Shown: piece after piece, positions 45,017 through 56,656 of the stretch
How positions within the stretch are numbered: position 1 is the stretch's first letter
Layout of the letters: every line of letters begins with the position of its first letter
Source: Hydrangea macrophylla
Taxonomy: Eukaryota > Streptophyta > Magnoliopsida > Cornales > Hydrangeaceae
Direction: 5' to 3'
Assembly: GCA_033977485.1 (NCBI GenBank)
Contig: CM066987.1
Span: 73,444,088 to 73,508,087, forward strand
DNA: 64,000 bases
Notes under the pieces: generated by a model
The model's database searches: none
Told to the model about the DNA's origin: nothing
Seen by the model: only the letters and a program-made list of their open reading frames with translations
Position numbers and translations under genes: made by a program

Positions 45017-47062
45017 ATGCAATTTCGATTCACGGATTGCAAGTTATACGCGAATGCACAAATTCAGAGACTTAAGCATTCTTTTTTTTTTTTTCGGAAT
45101 AGGGGAGGTACAAGATTGCAAAGCAGAAGGAACGATTGGCAAGCCACTCAATTCGAACCGTTTGATATCTGTCCTGGACCTAGTTCCAGTATTTCAAATC
45201 CTGAGGATTATGAAAATAAATGTTCAGTACAGATTTCTTCAAACAATGTTCTTAAGGCCCCACAGCAACAAGATGGCTTTGATCTTCAGAGTGGCAACAA
45301 ATCTGTTCCCGAGGTGTTTGACACGCGTGTAATTTCCAACGGTAAAAAAATAAACACCTCACCTACTAACCTTATCTCTTCTACACGCAACGTTGTTGGC
45401 GCAACTATGCTGGATGGCACCAAAGTGGCTGAAAATTCAAATGTTCATGGGCAAAAAGGTCATTCCATAGGTGAAATACTTGACAAACACCCTACTCCAC
45501 TAATTCAATCTGACAAGCACATGGGCATACCCCTTTTCCCCCTTAAACCCGGCGGTTTGTCCCCAAATGGTCCCGAGACAAATGTGGACAATGCGCCACA
45601 TGTCCCATTAGGTAGTATTTCCCCTTTGACGAAAGTATACCCGCGGTCCCTTATCCAAGATGGGGCTCCTCTAGTTAATCCATCCGGTCAACAATCCTGG
45701 GCCTCTATTGTGACTAAGAAGGAATCATCCGGATTTAATCTTACCTATTTCAAGCCTAAAGTTGGAGAAGACCGGAAAATTGTTCATATGCCTCAAGAAG
45801 TTCTTGTGGAGGGCAGTCATAACTGGAAGAACACCCTAGTGGGTTATTTCATTGGAAGCAAGCTCCCTTATACTCTGGTGAAGAATGCTACTGCCCGTCT
45901 CTGGAGTAAAATGGGACTCAGTGACATGATAGCTACAGACTCAGGATTTTTCTTTTTTAAATTCCACAGTGAAGAAGAATGTTTCTCTATCCTTGAAGGA
46001 GGTCCTTGGCACATCGCAGGCCAGCCAATAATTCTACGAAATTGGCATGCAGGCTTAACACTTTCAAGGGAATCTATCTCTACTATTCCTGTGTGGGTAC
46101 ATATATACAACATCCCACTTGAATATTGGAATCCTCTTGGGCTTAGTCACATTGCAAGTGCAATAGGGAAACCTCTGCATGTTGCTCGAACTACAGCTGG
46201 CTGTAGGAGAATTTCATTTGCTCGGATCTGCATTGAACTAAATGCTAAAGATGAATTGCTCAAAGAGATTATTGTGGAATATGTTGATCCCATAAGTGGA
46301 GACAAAGAGCAAATCTACTTAAAAGTTGAATACCAATGGACCCCTGTGCGCTGTGCCAAGTGTAAGAGGTTTGGGCACGATTGTTCTAAATTTAGGGTTC
46401 AAAATTCTAATAATGTCAATCTCCCCAAGCCTACTGACAATGATGGGAACTGGCAAACCCAGGGTAAAGAGAAAGTTACTCAATGTGCTCCTACCATCTC
46501 AGCAAATGGTCCAAAGGAAATTAGGAAACTAGAGATAGAAGTCAATCACAGAAACCAATTTGCTGCACTAAATAATACTACTGATATTGAAATGCAAAGA
46601 GATTGTGAAAATAATCTGATCACTCAGGAAATAGAAGTCTGCATTATAGAAGGAGGGGTTACTAGTACTAGTGATCAGCATACTCCAGCTAGGGGAAATA
46701 CAGCTAAGTCCGAGGCCCCGGTTGCTTCTTCTATTACGGATGTCCCAGATGTAACCAGTCAGGAAACACAGGGTAACACTTCAAATTCTACAAGTCAGGC
46801 CCCTATCATTTTGGAGCCTATTGACAATGTGACCAGCATTCCTCCAGAACAGAAGGATAATTCCAATGCTTTAATCCAATCTGCTGGACAAGTAGATCAG
46901 GACTCCCAATCAGATGAGGAGGGACAGATCATTATTGGGGAAAGTATTTCAGCAATCTCAACTCCTACCCTCCACTCCCACGGATCAGGTAAGGGTAAAA
47001 AAAAGAGGAATACACACTCTGGATCCTCAGGTAAGCGGAAAATTTCTCATCATTGTTTTTAA
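45017..47062 (+). CDS. LN9 ORF1, with a satellite-derived start
   Basis: The 681-codon frame begins at an ATG in satellite monomer m1 (45017), passes through the junction T-run (encoding FFFF) and enters LINE ORF1 at NRGGTRLQSRR. LINE-derived coding is about 45101-47062 and is 5'-truncated. It shows FDICPG, QSWASIVTKKESSGF, DUF4283 (NTLVGYFIGSKLPYTLV, LEGGPWHIAGQPIILRNW, IPVWVHIYNIPLEYWN), CAKCKRFGHDC and a basic C-terminus ending at TAA 47060-47062. No lesion is visible in ORF1. The satellite ATG fusion is probably accidental. Confidence 0.85.
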   Translation: MQFRFTDCKLYANAQIQRLKHSFFFFRNRGGTRLQSRRNDWQATQFEPFDICPGPSSSISNPEDYENKCSVQISSNNVLKAPQQQDGFDLQSGNKSVPEVFDTRVISNGKKINTSPTNLISSTRNVVGATMLDGTKVAENSNVHGQKGHSIGEILDKHPTPLIQSDKHMGIPLFPLKPGGLSPNGPETNVDNAPHVPLGSISPLTKVYPRSLIQDGAPLVNPSGQQSWASIVTKKESSGFNLTYFKPKVGEDRKIVHMPQEVLVEGSHNWKNTLVGYFIGSKLPYTLVKNATARLWSKMGLSDMIATDSGFFFFKFHSEEECFSILEGGPWHIAGQPIILRNWHAGLTLSRESISTIPVWVHIYNIPLEYWNPLGLSHIASAIGKPLHVARTTAGCRRISFARICIELNAKDELLKEIIVEYVDPISGDKEQIYLKVEYQWTPVRCAKCKRFGHDCSKFRVQNSNNVNLPKPTDNDGNWQTQGKEKVTQCAPTISANGPKEIRKLEIEVNHRNQFAALNNTTDIEMQRDCENNLITQEIEVCIIEGGVTSTSDQHTPARGNTAKSEAPVASSITDVPDVTSQETQGNTSNSTSQAPIILEPIDNVTSIPPEQKDNSNALIQSAGQVDQDSQSDEEGQIIIGESISAISTPTLHSHGSGKGKKKRNTHSGSSGKRKISHHCF

Positions 47063-50000
47063 TGATTTTAAGCAGCTGGAACATAAGGGGTCTCAACCAA
47101 CCCCTAAAACAATCCGAGGTTGCTAAGTTTATCTATGCGAATAATATAGATGTCCTTGGCCTTCTTGAAACTAAAGTCAAGAATACCAATGAGGATAAAA
47201 TTAAGCAAAAAGTTTTTAAAAACTGGAATTATGTCTCTAATAGCAATTCAGGATCAGTTGGGAGGATCTGGGTTGGGTGGAACCCTGATAAGATTAACCT
47301 TACTGTCATGAGTATTTCTTCACAAATTATTCATGTCCTCATTGAGAGTGATGATCACAGCACTCAGTTTGAGGCCTCCTTTGTGTATGGTTTTAATACA
47401 GGCCAGGAAAGGAAAGCATTATGGTCTGAATTAGCTTCCTATTTTAACCCAAACATAAATCATGTTTTCCTTGGAGACTTCAATGTGGTTTTAAACACCA
47501 ATGAAGTTTCTGAGCCGGATTTTGGCCTAAATTCTGACATCAATGATTTCAGTGTTGTGGTGAATTCTCTTTGTTTGACTGATCTAAGATATTTGGGTGA
47601 ATTCTTTACCTGGAGTAATAGAAGATATGGAAGACCAGACTATACTCAAAGAAAATTAGACAGAGCTCTAGTTAATCATACCTGGCTAGACAGTTTTCCC
47701 GATTCTTATGGTCACTTCCAAGAAACGAGTGTTTCTGACCATTCCCCACTTGTGCTCTTTCTTGATAAAGTAATCAGGAGGAAAGGAAGGCCTTTTAAGT
47801 TTTTTAACTTTTGGAGCAAGCTGGAAAATTACCCAATTACTATTTCTAATGCTTGGGAAACTAACGTGGATGGCACAGCTCAATACCAAGCTTGTCACAA
47901 ACTTAGGATGGTTAAGCATGAACTGAAAACCTTTAGCAAAAATTTAACTGGCAAAGAAAAAATGTTGGCTGATAAAGCTAGGGCTGATTTTAAGTTGGTT
48001 CAATCTGAACTTCTAAAGAATCCCAGTTGTCCTTCCCTCATTCTTAAAATGACACAATGTAGAACTGAATTTTTAAAATCTATTTGGATTGAGGAAGAAG
48101 CTCTTAGGCAGAAGTCCAGAGTACAATGGTTAGAGGCAGGAGATAAAAACTCTAGATATTTTTTCCAACACATTAAGAGTAGAAGAAATAATAAAAGGAT
48201 TTTCAAACTTGAAAAACCTGATGGCTCCTTTACAAGTAACATTGAAGATGCTAAAGCAGAAGCCGTTAGGTACTTTATAGAGTTACTTGGCACTCCTGCT
48301 AATAACCAGTATCCTGGGGTTGAAGCTTTGAGAAGTGTCATTTACAAAAGAATTCCAGAGCACCTTCTGGAAGAACTTGATAGAATTCCTACTCTTGTAG
48401 AGATCAAAAACACTATGTTTAGCTTGCATGGCAATAAAGCTCCGGGCCCTGATGGATTCAATGCATATTTTTTTAAACAGTCTTGGTCAACTGTTGGAAC
48501 TACTGTTACGGAAGCAATTCAAGAATTTTTCAGCTCTGGGGAAATGCTCAGAGAATCAAATACTACTATAATTGCTTTGATCCCAAAGGTGCCTAATCCT
48601 TCTAAGATGGGGGACTTTAGACCTATATCCTGTTGTAATACCATTTACAAATGTATATCAAAAATTATTGCAAACAGACTCCAAGCTATTCTCCCTACCA
48701 TCATTGACCAATCACAATCTGCTTTTGTTAAGGGTAGGAAAATAAGTGATAATGTTTTACTTGCTCAAGATCTCCTTAAGGACTATCACCGAGAAGGGGG
48801 GAAACCAAGAATTGCTGCCAAAGTTGATCTAATGAAAGCATATGATAGTGTTAGTTGGAACTTCCTTTTTGATCTACTTGATATCATTGGTATTCCTCCT
48901 AAACTAAAAAAATGGATATTTTCTTGTGTTACTACTCCTAGATACTCCATTAACTTTAATGGGGAATCTGTGGGATACTTTGATGGTGCTAGAGGGCTTA
49001 GGCAAGGTGATCCAATCTCCCCTTATCTATTTGTCATTGTCATGGAGGCTCTAAGCCAACTTCTCCACCACAATATTCAAAATAGTCGATTCACCTATCA
49101 CTGGAAGTGCGATAAACTTAAAATTTCTCACCTTTGTTTTGCAGATGACCTTATTATTTTATTGAATGGTGATATTGATTCTGCAAAATTAATTCGGAAA
49201 ACTCTAAATCAGTTCTATGATTTCTCTGGTCTTCAAGCCAACAATGCTAAAAGTTGTGTTTTCTTTTCTGGGATTGAAGACCAGTTGAGTGCTGAAATTT
49301 TAAAGGATCTCCAATTTACCATGGGATCCCTTCCTATGAGGTATCTTGGGGTTCCCTTGATTACTACCAAATTGAAAAAATGTCATTGTACTGAGTTGGT
49401 TAATAAAATTTGCGCTAGAATTACTTCTTGGAGATCGAAACTGTTATCCTTTGCAGGTAGGGCTCAGCTTATACAATCTGTGTTATCTGGTATCCAACAA
49501 TATTGGTCAGGGATGTTCATCCTCCCTAAAGGAGTTCTCAAACAGGTGGATCAAGCGTTGAATAGGTTCCTTTGGTCTGGATCCACAGAAAAGAAATATG
49601 GGGCCAAAATAGCTTGGGCCAAGGTTTGCAAACCCAAGAAGGAAGGTGGATTGGTAATCTTCTTGACCCTTTGGTCTGAATTTAAAGCACATTGGTAATC
49701 TTCTTGACCCTAAAAATAAATCCTTGTGGAAAGAATGGGTGCACATGTATATGATTAAACCTAAGAGCTTTTGGGAAGTTAAAGCCCCAAGCCAATGTTC
49801 TTGGTATTGGAGGAAATTATTAAAACTTAGGGAAATTGCTCGACCCATCATAGTTCATAAAATTGGTGATGGAAAACACACTTCCCTCTGGTTTGATAAT
49901 TGGCTTCCCACGGGTCCTTTGTTTGAGAAATATACGCGAAGGATTGCTTATGATGCTGCCATTGACCCTAAAGCTAAAGTGGCAACTATTATAAGTAATA

Positions 50001-50823
50001 ATGATTGGAATTGGCCTTCTACTAATTCTATAGGTTTAAATGAAGTGAGAAGTATTTTATCTACCTTGTACAAACCTACTGGAATGGCAGATAGCATTTC
50101 ATGGACAACCTCTCCATCTGGGGTATTTAAATTTGCACATATTTGGGATCACTTTAGAGATATGACCCCTGAGGTACCTTGGCACAAAATTGTTTGGTCT
50201 TTGGGATGTACTCCTAGACAGAACTTCATTCTATGGATGGCGGTTCAGAATAGACTTGCTACCCATGACAGGATTTATTCCTATACCCCAGGGCCCCTTG
50301 TTTGTGTTTTTTGTCATTGCCATATGGAAACCCATAATCATTTATTTTTTGAATGCACTTATGCCTCTTTTGTTTGGCAGGATTTGATGCGTAGATGTGA
50401 GCTCAACTGGAATTGGACAAATTGGAATACAACTGTCATTTGGATAGCCCAAAATTGGAAAGGAAAGAAAGTTAAACATAGTATCCCTAGAATATGCCTT
50501 GGAGTTGCTGTCTATGGGTTATGGAGGGAGAGGAACAACAGAACGTTTGAAGGGAAATTCATTCCACAAGAACAACTGCTCCAGAAACTTGTTGCTCAAA
50601 TCAACATTCAGATCCGAATAAAATGGAAAGAAGACCCTCTGATTGAATTATATGCTAGATACTGGGCTTGAACTTTCTTTTGTTTTGATTTAGTTTGTGA
50701 TAAGTGGTTGAGTGATGTATTTTGTTAGTTTTTAAGTGGCTTTGGTGCCACTAGTCCTCCTGCTGTGCTTTCTTTTTATATCATGGGGTATGCCCCTTGT
50801 ACATTTGTACATGCTTTTTTTGG
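45081..50823 (+). mobile_element. LN9: LINE with tail at the wrong end
   Basis: A plus-strand LINE of 5.7 kb in monomer m1 with the 12-bp TSD GACTTAAGCATT (45069-45080 and 50824-50835). The 3' end stops at a T-run after GTACATTTGTAC and lacks the terminal CCGAAAA and A-tail. The 5' junction instead begins with a T-run plus CGGAA, the inverted complement of that missing tail. Coding order is ORF1 (open from near 45101) then ORF2, joined by TAATG. HOR copies 1-3 are empty at this site. Confidence 0.9.
47062..50671 (+). pseudogene. LN9 ORF2 (endonuclease-RT-zf-RVT), one rearrangement
   Basis: Starts MILSSWNIRGLNQ at the ATG at 47062 in TAATG; an in-frame TTG at 47053 is not the start. Endonuclease LLETKV, LGDFNVVL and SDHSPLVL, RT NKAPGPDGFNAYFFK, MKAYDSVSW and CFADDLIILL, and MRYLGVPLI are all present. 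Near 49655-49675 the expected FKDIFLTNTLLN codons are replaced by a short copy of nearby downstream sequence, giving an early stop at 49698. The correct downstream frame resumes by 49724 (WKEWVHMYM) and runs through CVFCHCHMETHNHLFFEC to a TGA at 50669-50671. Otherwise nearly as intact as LN6. Confidence 0.9.
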
Positions 50824-52160
50824 GACTTAAGCATTATAAACCTAAGTTTTGAGGTTTTGAGGGATCAAAATAGGTTTCAGTACTCAGAATGACATGGGAC
50901 CGGAACCAAACTTCATACTCACCTAAATAGCCTAGTAGAAAGATACAACACGTAAGTCTGATTCACGCATTACAAGTTAGACGCGAATATGAAAATCATA
51001 GACTTAAGCATTCCAAAATTATGTTTTGAGGTTTTGAGATATCAAAAATGGTTTCGGAGCTCGCACTGACATGGGACAGGAATCTACGCATCATACTCAC
51101 CTGAATAAACTTGTAGGAAGAAACGGCATGCAATTTTGATTCACGGATTGCTAGTTAGACGCGAATACACAAATTCATAGACTTGAGCACTATAAACCTA
51201 AGTTTTTCGGTTTTGATAGACCAAAATGGTTTACGGCATTCGGAATGACACGAGAAGGGAACCTAAACTTCACACTCACCTAAATAGACTTCTAATAAGA
51301 AGCGGTATGCAATTCTGATCCACCGATTGCATGTTAGACACGGATATGCAAATTCAATGACTTAAGCCTTCTAAATCGAAGTTTTGGGTTTTTGATAGAC
51401 CAAAATGGGTATCGGTACTCGGAATGACAATGGACTGGAACCTAAATTTTATACTCACCTAAATATATACTTGTAGGAAGAAATGACACGCAATTCAGAT
51501 TCAAGGATTGCAAGTTAGTTGAGAATATGCAAATTCATCGACTTAATACTTCTAAACCTATGTTTTGCGGTTTAGAGACACCAAAATGGATTTCGGCACT
51601 CGAAATGACACCCTAAACTTTATACTCACCTAAATAGACTTGTACAAAGAAACGACATACAATTTCAATTCACGAATTGCAAGACAGACACGAATACCCA
51701 AATTCATAGACTTGCCTTATAAAATTAAGTTTTGTGGTTTTGAGTGACCAAAATGTGATTCAGAACTCAGAATGACAACGGAATGGAATCTGAACTTCAT
51801 ACTCACCTAAACAGACTTTTACGAAGAAACAACACGCAATTCTGATTCACGGATTGAGTTGGACACGAATACACAAATTTATAAACTTAAAGCTTCTAAA
51901 ACTAGGTTTTGGAGTTTTGAGAGACCAAAATGGGTTTCGGCACTCGGAATGACACAGGACCAGAATCTAAACTTCACACTCATCTAAATAGACTAATAGC
52001 AAGAAACGAATCGCAATTCTGATTCACAGATTACAAGTCAGACGTGAATATGCAAATTCGTAGAAATAAGTCTTTTAAAACTATGTTTTGGTATTTTAAG
52101 GGACGAAAATGGGTTTCAGCACACGGAATGACATGGGACAAGAATCTAAACTTCATACTA
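50824..52160 (+). repeat. Satellite segment S6: HOR copy 4, m1-m8
   Basis: Resumes at the LN9 TSD and continues m1-m8, ending at CTTCATACTA before the m9 position, where LN10 begins. The LN6 target in m7 (near 51875), the LN8 target in m8 (near 52065-52085) and the m5 micro-insertion site (near 51490) are all empty. After LN10 no satellite returns within the window. Confidence 0.95.
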
Positions 52161-52480
52161 TTTTTTTTTCAGAAAATTGGTAAATTAAACGAAAAAAGGG
52201 GGGAGTACAAAAGTACAACGGGCATACCCCAGGATATACAATGAGCGCAAAAAAAATTGGTAACCTACCACAAACCAACACAAGCAGAAGGGATGACGCA
52301 ATATCAAAGGAGAAACCAAAGATACCCTATCATCCCAAGGATGAAACAGTCAAGCAAACAAAGGATTCCAAACAGGAATGCAAAAAGAAATGCTAACTGA
52401 GCTCAAAACAAAAGCAAGTTAACCAAGAAACTACCAAACTAGCAAGAAAAGAACATCAACCACCAAACAAACAGTTCCTT

Positions 52481-55400
52481 TCAGGTCCAATATCTAGCAA
52501 ATAATTCAAGTTGGGGATGTTGTTTCCATTGGGCTCTAATTTGCATGTTGACTTGGGATATCAAACTTTGCAGCAACTGATCTTTTGGAGTGGAAATCCC
52601 TTTAAATGTCCTTACGTTCCTTTCCTTCCATATTCCATATACTGCTATACCAAGGCAAACAATAGGGATGGCATGTTGAATCCTCTTCCCCTTCCAATAT
52701 TGAGCCATCCAAAGGACAGTAGCATCCCAGTCTATTCTATTCCATCTTAGCTCACATCTTTGCATCAAACCCTGCCAAATAAAAGAAGCATAAGCACACT
52801 CAAAAAACAAATGGTTATGCGTTTCCATCTGGCAATTACAAAACACACAAGCAAGAGGCCCTGAGGTATAGGCATAGATTCTATCATGAGTAGCAAGTCT
52901 ATTCTGAACAGCTATCCAAAGAACGAAGTTCTGTCTCGGGGTGCACCCTGAGAACCAAACAATTTTGTGCCAAGGGACCACAGGAGCAGAGTCTCTAAAA
53001 TGGTCCCAAATGTGTGCAAATCTATAGCTCCCAGAGGGAGATATAGTCCAAGAGATACTATTTGACATACTACTAGGCTTATACATATTAGTTAAGAGAT
53101 TTCTAACTTCATTCAAGCCTATAGAATTAGATGAAGGCCAATTCCAATCATTATTACTTATAATGGTCTCAACTTTTGCTTTAGAATCAATGGCAGCATC
53201 ATCCTTCTAGTGAATTTTTCAAATAAGGGGCCAATAGGAAGCCAGTTATCAAACCAAAGGGAGGTATGTCTCCCATCACCAATTTTATAGGTAAGAACTG
53301 GCCTAACAAGATTCCTAAGTTTTAAGAGTTTTTTCCAATACCAAGAACTTTGGCTTGGGGCTTTAATCTCCCAAAAACTCTTAGTTTTGATCATGTACAA
53401 GTGCACCCATTCTTTCCATAACGATTTATTTTTAGGGTCAAGAAGATTACCAATGTGCTTTAAGTTCAGAAGAGTATTTGTAAGGTAAACATCTTTAAAC
53501 CCCAAACCACCTTCTTTTTTGGGTTTGCAAACCTTAGCCCAAGCAATTTTGGCCCTATGTCCCTTCTCTGTGGTGCCAGACCAAAAGAATCTCATAAGGT
53601 CTTGATCCACCTGTTTAAGAACCCCTTTAGGGAGGATGAACATCCCTGACCAGTATTGTTGGATCCCCAGCAACACAGATTGTATAAGCTGGGCCCTCCC
53701 TGCAAAAGATAAGAATTTAGATTTCCAGGAAGTAACTCTAGAACATATTTTATTAATCAACTCATCACAATGGCATTTTTTCAGTTTAGTAGTGATCAAA
53801 GGAACTCCTAAATACCGCATAGGAAGTGCTCCTTTGGTAAACTGGAGTTCCTTCAGGATATCATTAGCCACTGGGTCTTCAACCCCAGAGAAAAAGACAC
53901 AACGTTTAGCATTATTGGCTTGTAGACCAGACAAGTTATAAAATTGGTTTAAGGTTCTTCGAACCGTCTTAGCAAAGTCAATATCACCATTCATTAAAAT
54001 GATTAGGTCATCAGCAAAGCAAAGGTGGGATATTTTAAGTTTATCACACTTCCAGTGATATTTGAAATTGCCATTTTGAATATTGTAGTTGAGAAGTTGG
54101 CTAAGAGCCTCCATAATGATAACAAAAAGATAAGGGGATATAGGATCACCTTGTCTAAGGCCTCTGGCTCCATCAAAATACCCCACAGATTCCCCATTAA
54201 AGTTAATAGAGTATCTAGGGGAAGTGACACAAGCAGTAATCCATTTTTTTAAATTGGGCGGGAATCCCAAGATATCAAGAAGATCAAAAAGGAATTTCCA
54301 ACTAACGCTATCATACGCTTTCATGAGGTCAACCTTAGTAGCCACTCTAGGTTTTCCTCCAACTTTGTGATAGTCCCTAAGCAAATCTTGGGCAAGTAAA
54401 ATGTTGTCACTAATTTTCCTACCCTTAACAAAAGCAGATTGAGCTTGATCGATAATAGTCGAAAGAAAAGATTGAAGTCGATTCGCAATGATTTTAGAAA
54501 TACATTTGTAAATGGTATTACAACAAGAAATAGGTCTAAAATCCCCCATCTTCGAAGGGTTTGGCACTTTAGGGATCAAAGCGATGATGGTAGCGTTAGA
54601 TTCTCTTAACATTTCACCCGAGTTAAAAAACTCTTTGATAGAATCAATGACAACAGACCCAACAGTCGTCCAAGAATTTTTAAAAAAACAAGCATTGAAA
54701 CCATCTGGGCCTGGGGCCTTGTTGTCATGTAAGCTAAAAAGAGTGTTCTTAATCTCATAAGATGTGGGAATCCTGTCAAGATCTTCCATAATATTCTCTG
54801 GGATCCTCTTGTGGATAACCCTTCTCAAAGCATCAATCCCAGGGTATTGATTACTAGCAGTAGTACCCAGAAGATCTTTAAAATACCTAATTGCCTCCAG
54901 CTTTGCATCCTCAATGTTGCAGGTGAAGGAACCATCAGGTTTTTCAAGTTTGAATATTCTTTTCCTATTTCTTCTACTTTTAATGTGTTGGAAAAAGTAT
55001 TTCGAGTTTTTGTCCCCTGCTTCTAACCATTGGATTCTAGATTTTTGTTTAAGGGATTCTTCCTCTATCCAAATAGCTTTAAGGAATTCGGACAAACATT
55101 GTTTCTGATTGGAAATAAGAGAAGAGCAACTAGGATTTTTCAAGAGGTCAGATTGCGCCACTTTAAGGTCAACCCTAGCTTTATCAGCTAAAAGTTTTTC
55201 TCTCCCATTAAAACTTTTACTAAGATTTTTTAAAGCATATTTAACCAGTCTGAGTTTATGACAAACTTGGTACTGAATCATACCATTAACAGTAGTGTTC
55301 CAAGCATTAGACACAATAGGATTTAAAGGTTTTACCCTTCCTCTTAGCAATCTTATCAAGGTAGAGGACAAGAGGGGAATGGTCAGAAATACCTGGCTCA

Positions 55401-55991
55401 TGGAAATGGGCATAAGAATCAGTAAAACTATCCAACCAAGTTTGGTTTTTTTTTTTTTTTTCGGAAAATGGTTAATATAACCAAGTTTGGTTAACCAGAG
55501 CTCTATCCAATTTCCTCTGAGTATAGTCTGGTCTACCATATCTACGATTACTCCAAGTAAAGAATTCTCCCAAGAACCTCAAATCAGATAGGCAAAGAGA
55601 GTTAATCGTATTAAGAAAATCAGTAATATCAGAGTTTAAACCAAAGTCTGGCTCAGAGACTTCATTGGTATTTAACACCACATTGAAATCTCCAAGAAGA
55701 ACCTGATTTATCTTAGAATCAAAGTGGGATTTTAATTCAGCCCATAAAGCTTTCCTTTCCTATCCCGTGTTAAAACCATAAATAAAAGAAGCCTCAAATT
55801 GAAAGCTAAAATCATCACTATCAATCTTAACATGGATTACTTGGGGAGAGATACTAAGCACAGTAAGATTGACCTTATCTGGGTTCCAACCCACCCAAAT
55901 TCTCCCAGCAGAGTCAAGGGTGCTATTGGAGACATAGTTCCAATCCCTAAAGATCTTATTTTTAATAATCTCCTCATTAGAAATTCTAACT
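52481..55991 (-). pseudogene. LN10 ORF2, several lesions, N-terminus missing
   Basis: From the GY3 edge it covers most of the endonuclease (WVGWNPDKVNL-like block, GQERK with a CAG-to-TAG stop near 55760, LGDFNVVL region, SNRRYGRPDYTQRKLDRALVNQ). A 31-bp micro-LINE plus TSD follows, then a ~35-bp deletion near 55330 in the FFNFW region. RT and thumb are open from 55270 to 53215 with NKAPGPDGFNACFFK, CFADDLIILM and YLGVPLI. A small deletion near 53205 shifts frame. The zf-RVT end (CVFCNCQMETHNHLFFEC) closes at 52481. Inactive. Confidence 0.87.
55448..55478 (-). mobile_element. 31-bp ultra-short LINE insertion with 14-bp TSD
   Basis: T-run plus CGGAAAATGGTTAATAT, the complement of a LINE 3' terminus, lies between copies of AACCAAGTTTGGTT (55434-55447 and 55479-55492). 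It interrupts LN10 ORF2 at the LVNQTWLD block of the endonuclease. Confidence 0.9.
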
Positions 55992-56626
55992 TGATGAGAA
56001 CATGGCGGCTAGCACAAGGTGGAATGCGGACCCGAACCACGTGCCAATTGGTCCGGTTACAAGGGAGCGAGCAAAGCGGTTCAAGGACAATCTCAATGGG
56101 CTGGTTCAACAAATTTGGGTTGAGACTAATCTGAGTGGCCCAAAGGAGGATACTAGTGATCCACAAGGCTGGGTGTCCATGATTCAAGCTCTAGAATAAA
56201 TTATAGGCTTGCATGCCAACTTAGGGATTTTTTTATATTCATTAGTTTCCTTTTATTTTAGTTTTGGGATGAATTATATTGGACCATAATATTTCGTAGG
56301 CTTAAAAGGGCCCAACTTTAAGCCTCAGCTATTTAAACAGTTTTAGGGTTTGTAATATTCAGTTTTGATCATTAATAATATTGTGAGAGTTTTCTCTTTG
56401 GTTCTTTGAAGAATTATTCGAACTTATCAGATTTACTCTGTGGCGTTCATACCTGGACTTATCAATCGAGTTTTCCATCCTTGATTGTGGCGTCTTCATC
56501 CTTTATACCAAGGTTCGCATCTGTTATAGGTGTTGGGTCGCGGTTTCCATTGAATCTGACAGTAGAACGGTCCGAGACATTAATCGTGTTACGGGTTTCG
56601 TCACATTATTGGCGGGGTTCGTATCA
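55992..56626 (+). repeat. GY3 5' LTR (635 bp)
   Basis: Starts TGATGAGAAC and ends GTATCA just before the primer site. Bases 56002-56199 form a 65-codon ORF, with its own ATG, that duplicates the polyprotein C-terminus encoded in the 3' LTR (GPVTRERAKRF, NGLVQQIW). It differs from the 3' LTR at two positions near 56065 (GAGCGAGC versus GCGCTAGC). Confidence 0.9.
56330..56337 (+). promoter_or_regulatory. Possible TATA box in GY3 LTR
   Basis: TATTTAAA about 340 bp into the LTR on the element strand, followed by TTTAGGGTTTG. The position fits U3. Motif evidence only. Confidence 0.4.
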
Positions 56627-56628
56627 GT

Positions 56629-56640
56629 TGGTATCAGAGC
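56629..56640 (+). promoter_or_regulatory. GY3 primer-binding site (tRNA-Met type)
   Basis: TGGTATCAGAGC lies two bases after the LTR end. Exact match to the plant initiator tRNA-Met primer site. Confidence 0.9.
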
Positions 56641-56656
56641 ACAGTTCTAGTCTCAG

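Larger units (their letters stand above)
43905..45080 (+). repeat. Satellite segment S5: end of m8 to m13, copy 4 m1 start
   Basis: Continues HOR copy 3 after LN8 (m9 near 44008, m10 44165, m11 44397, m12 44561, m13 44740) and begins copy 4 at 44996. m9 lacks about 43 bp found in copies 1 and 2 (near 44050). It ends in m1 at the LN9 TSD GACTTAAGCATT (45069-45080). The LN5 target near 44790 is empty. Confidence 0.95.
52161..55991 (-). mobile_element. LN10: LINE in satellite, 5' part cut by GY3
   Basis: A minus-strand LINE whose T-run and 3' UTR (52161-52480, with the hairpin block near 52220; no other gene) follow satellite m8. ORF2 runs to the GY3 edge at 55991. Its 5' end and right TSD lie beyond GY3, outside the window. 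It contains a micro-LINE insertion at 55448. Confidence 0.88.
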
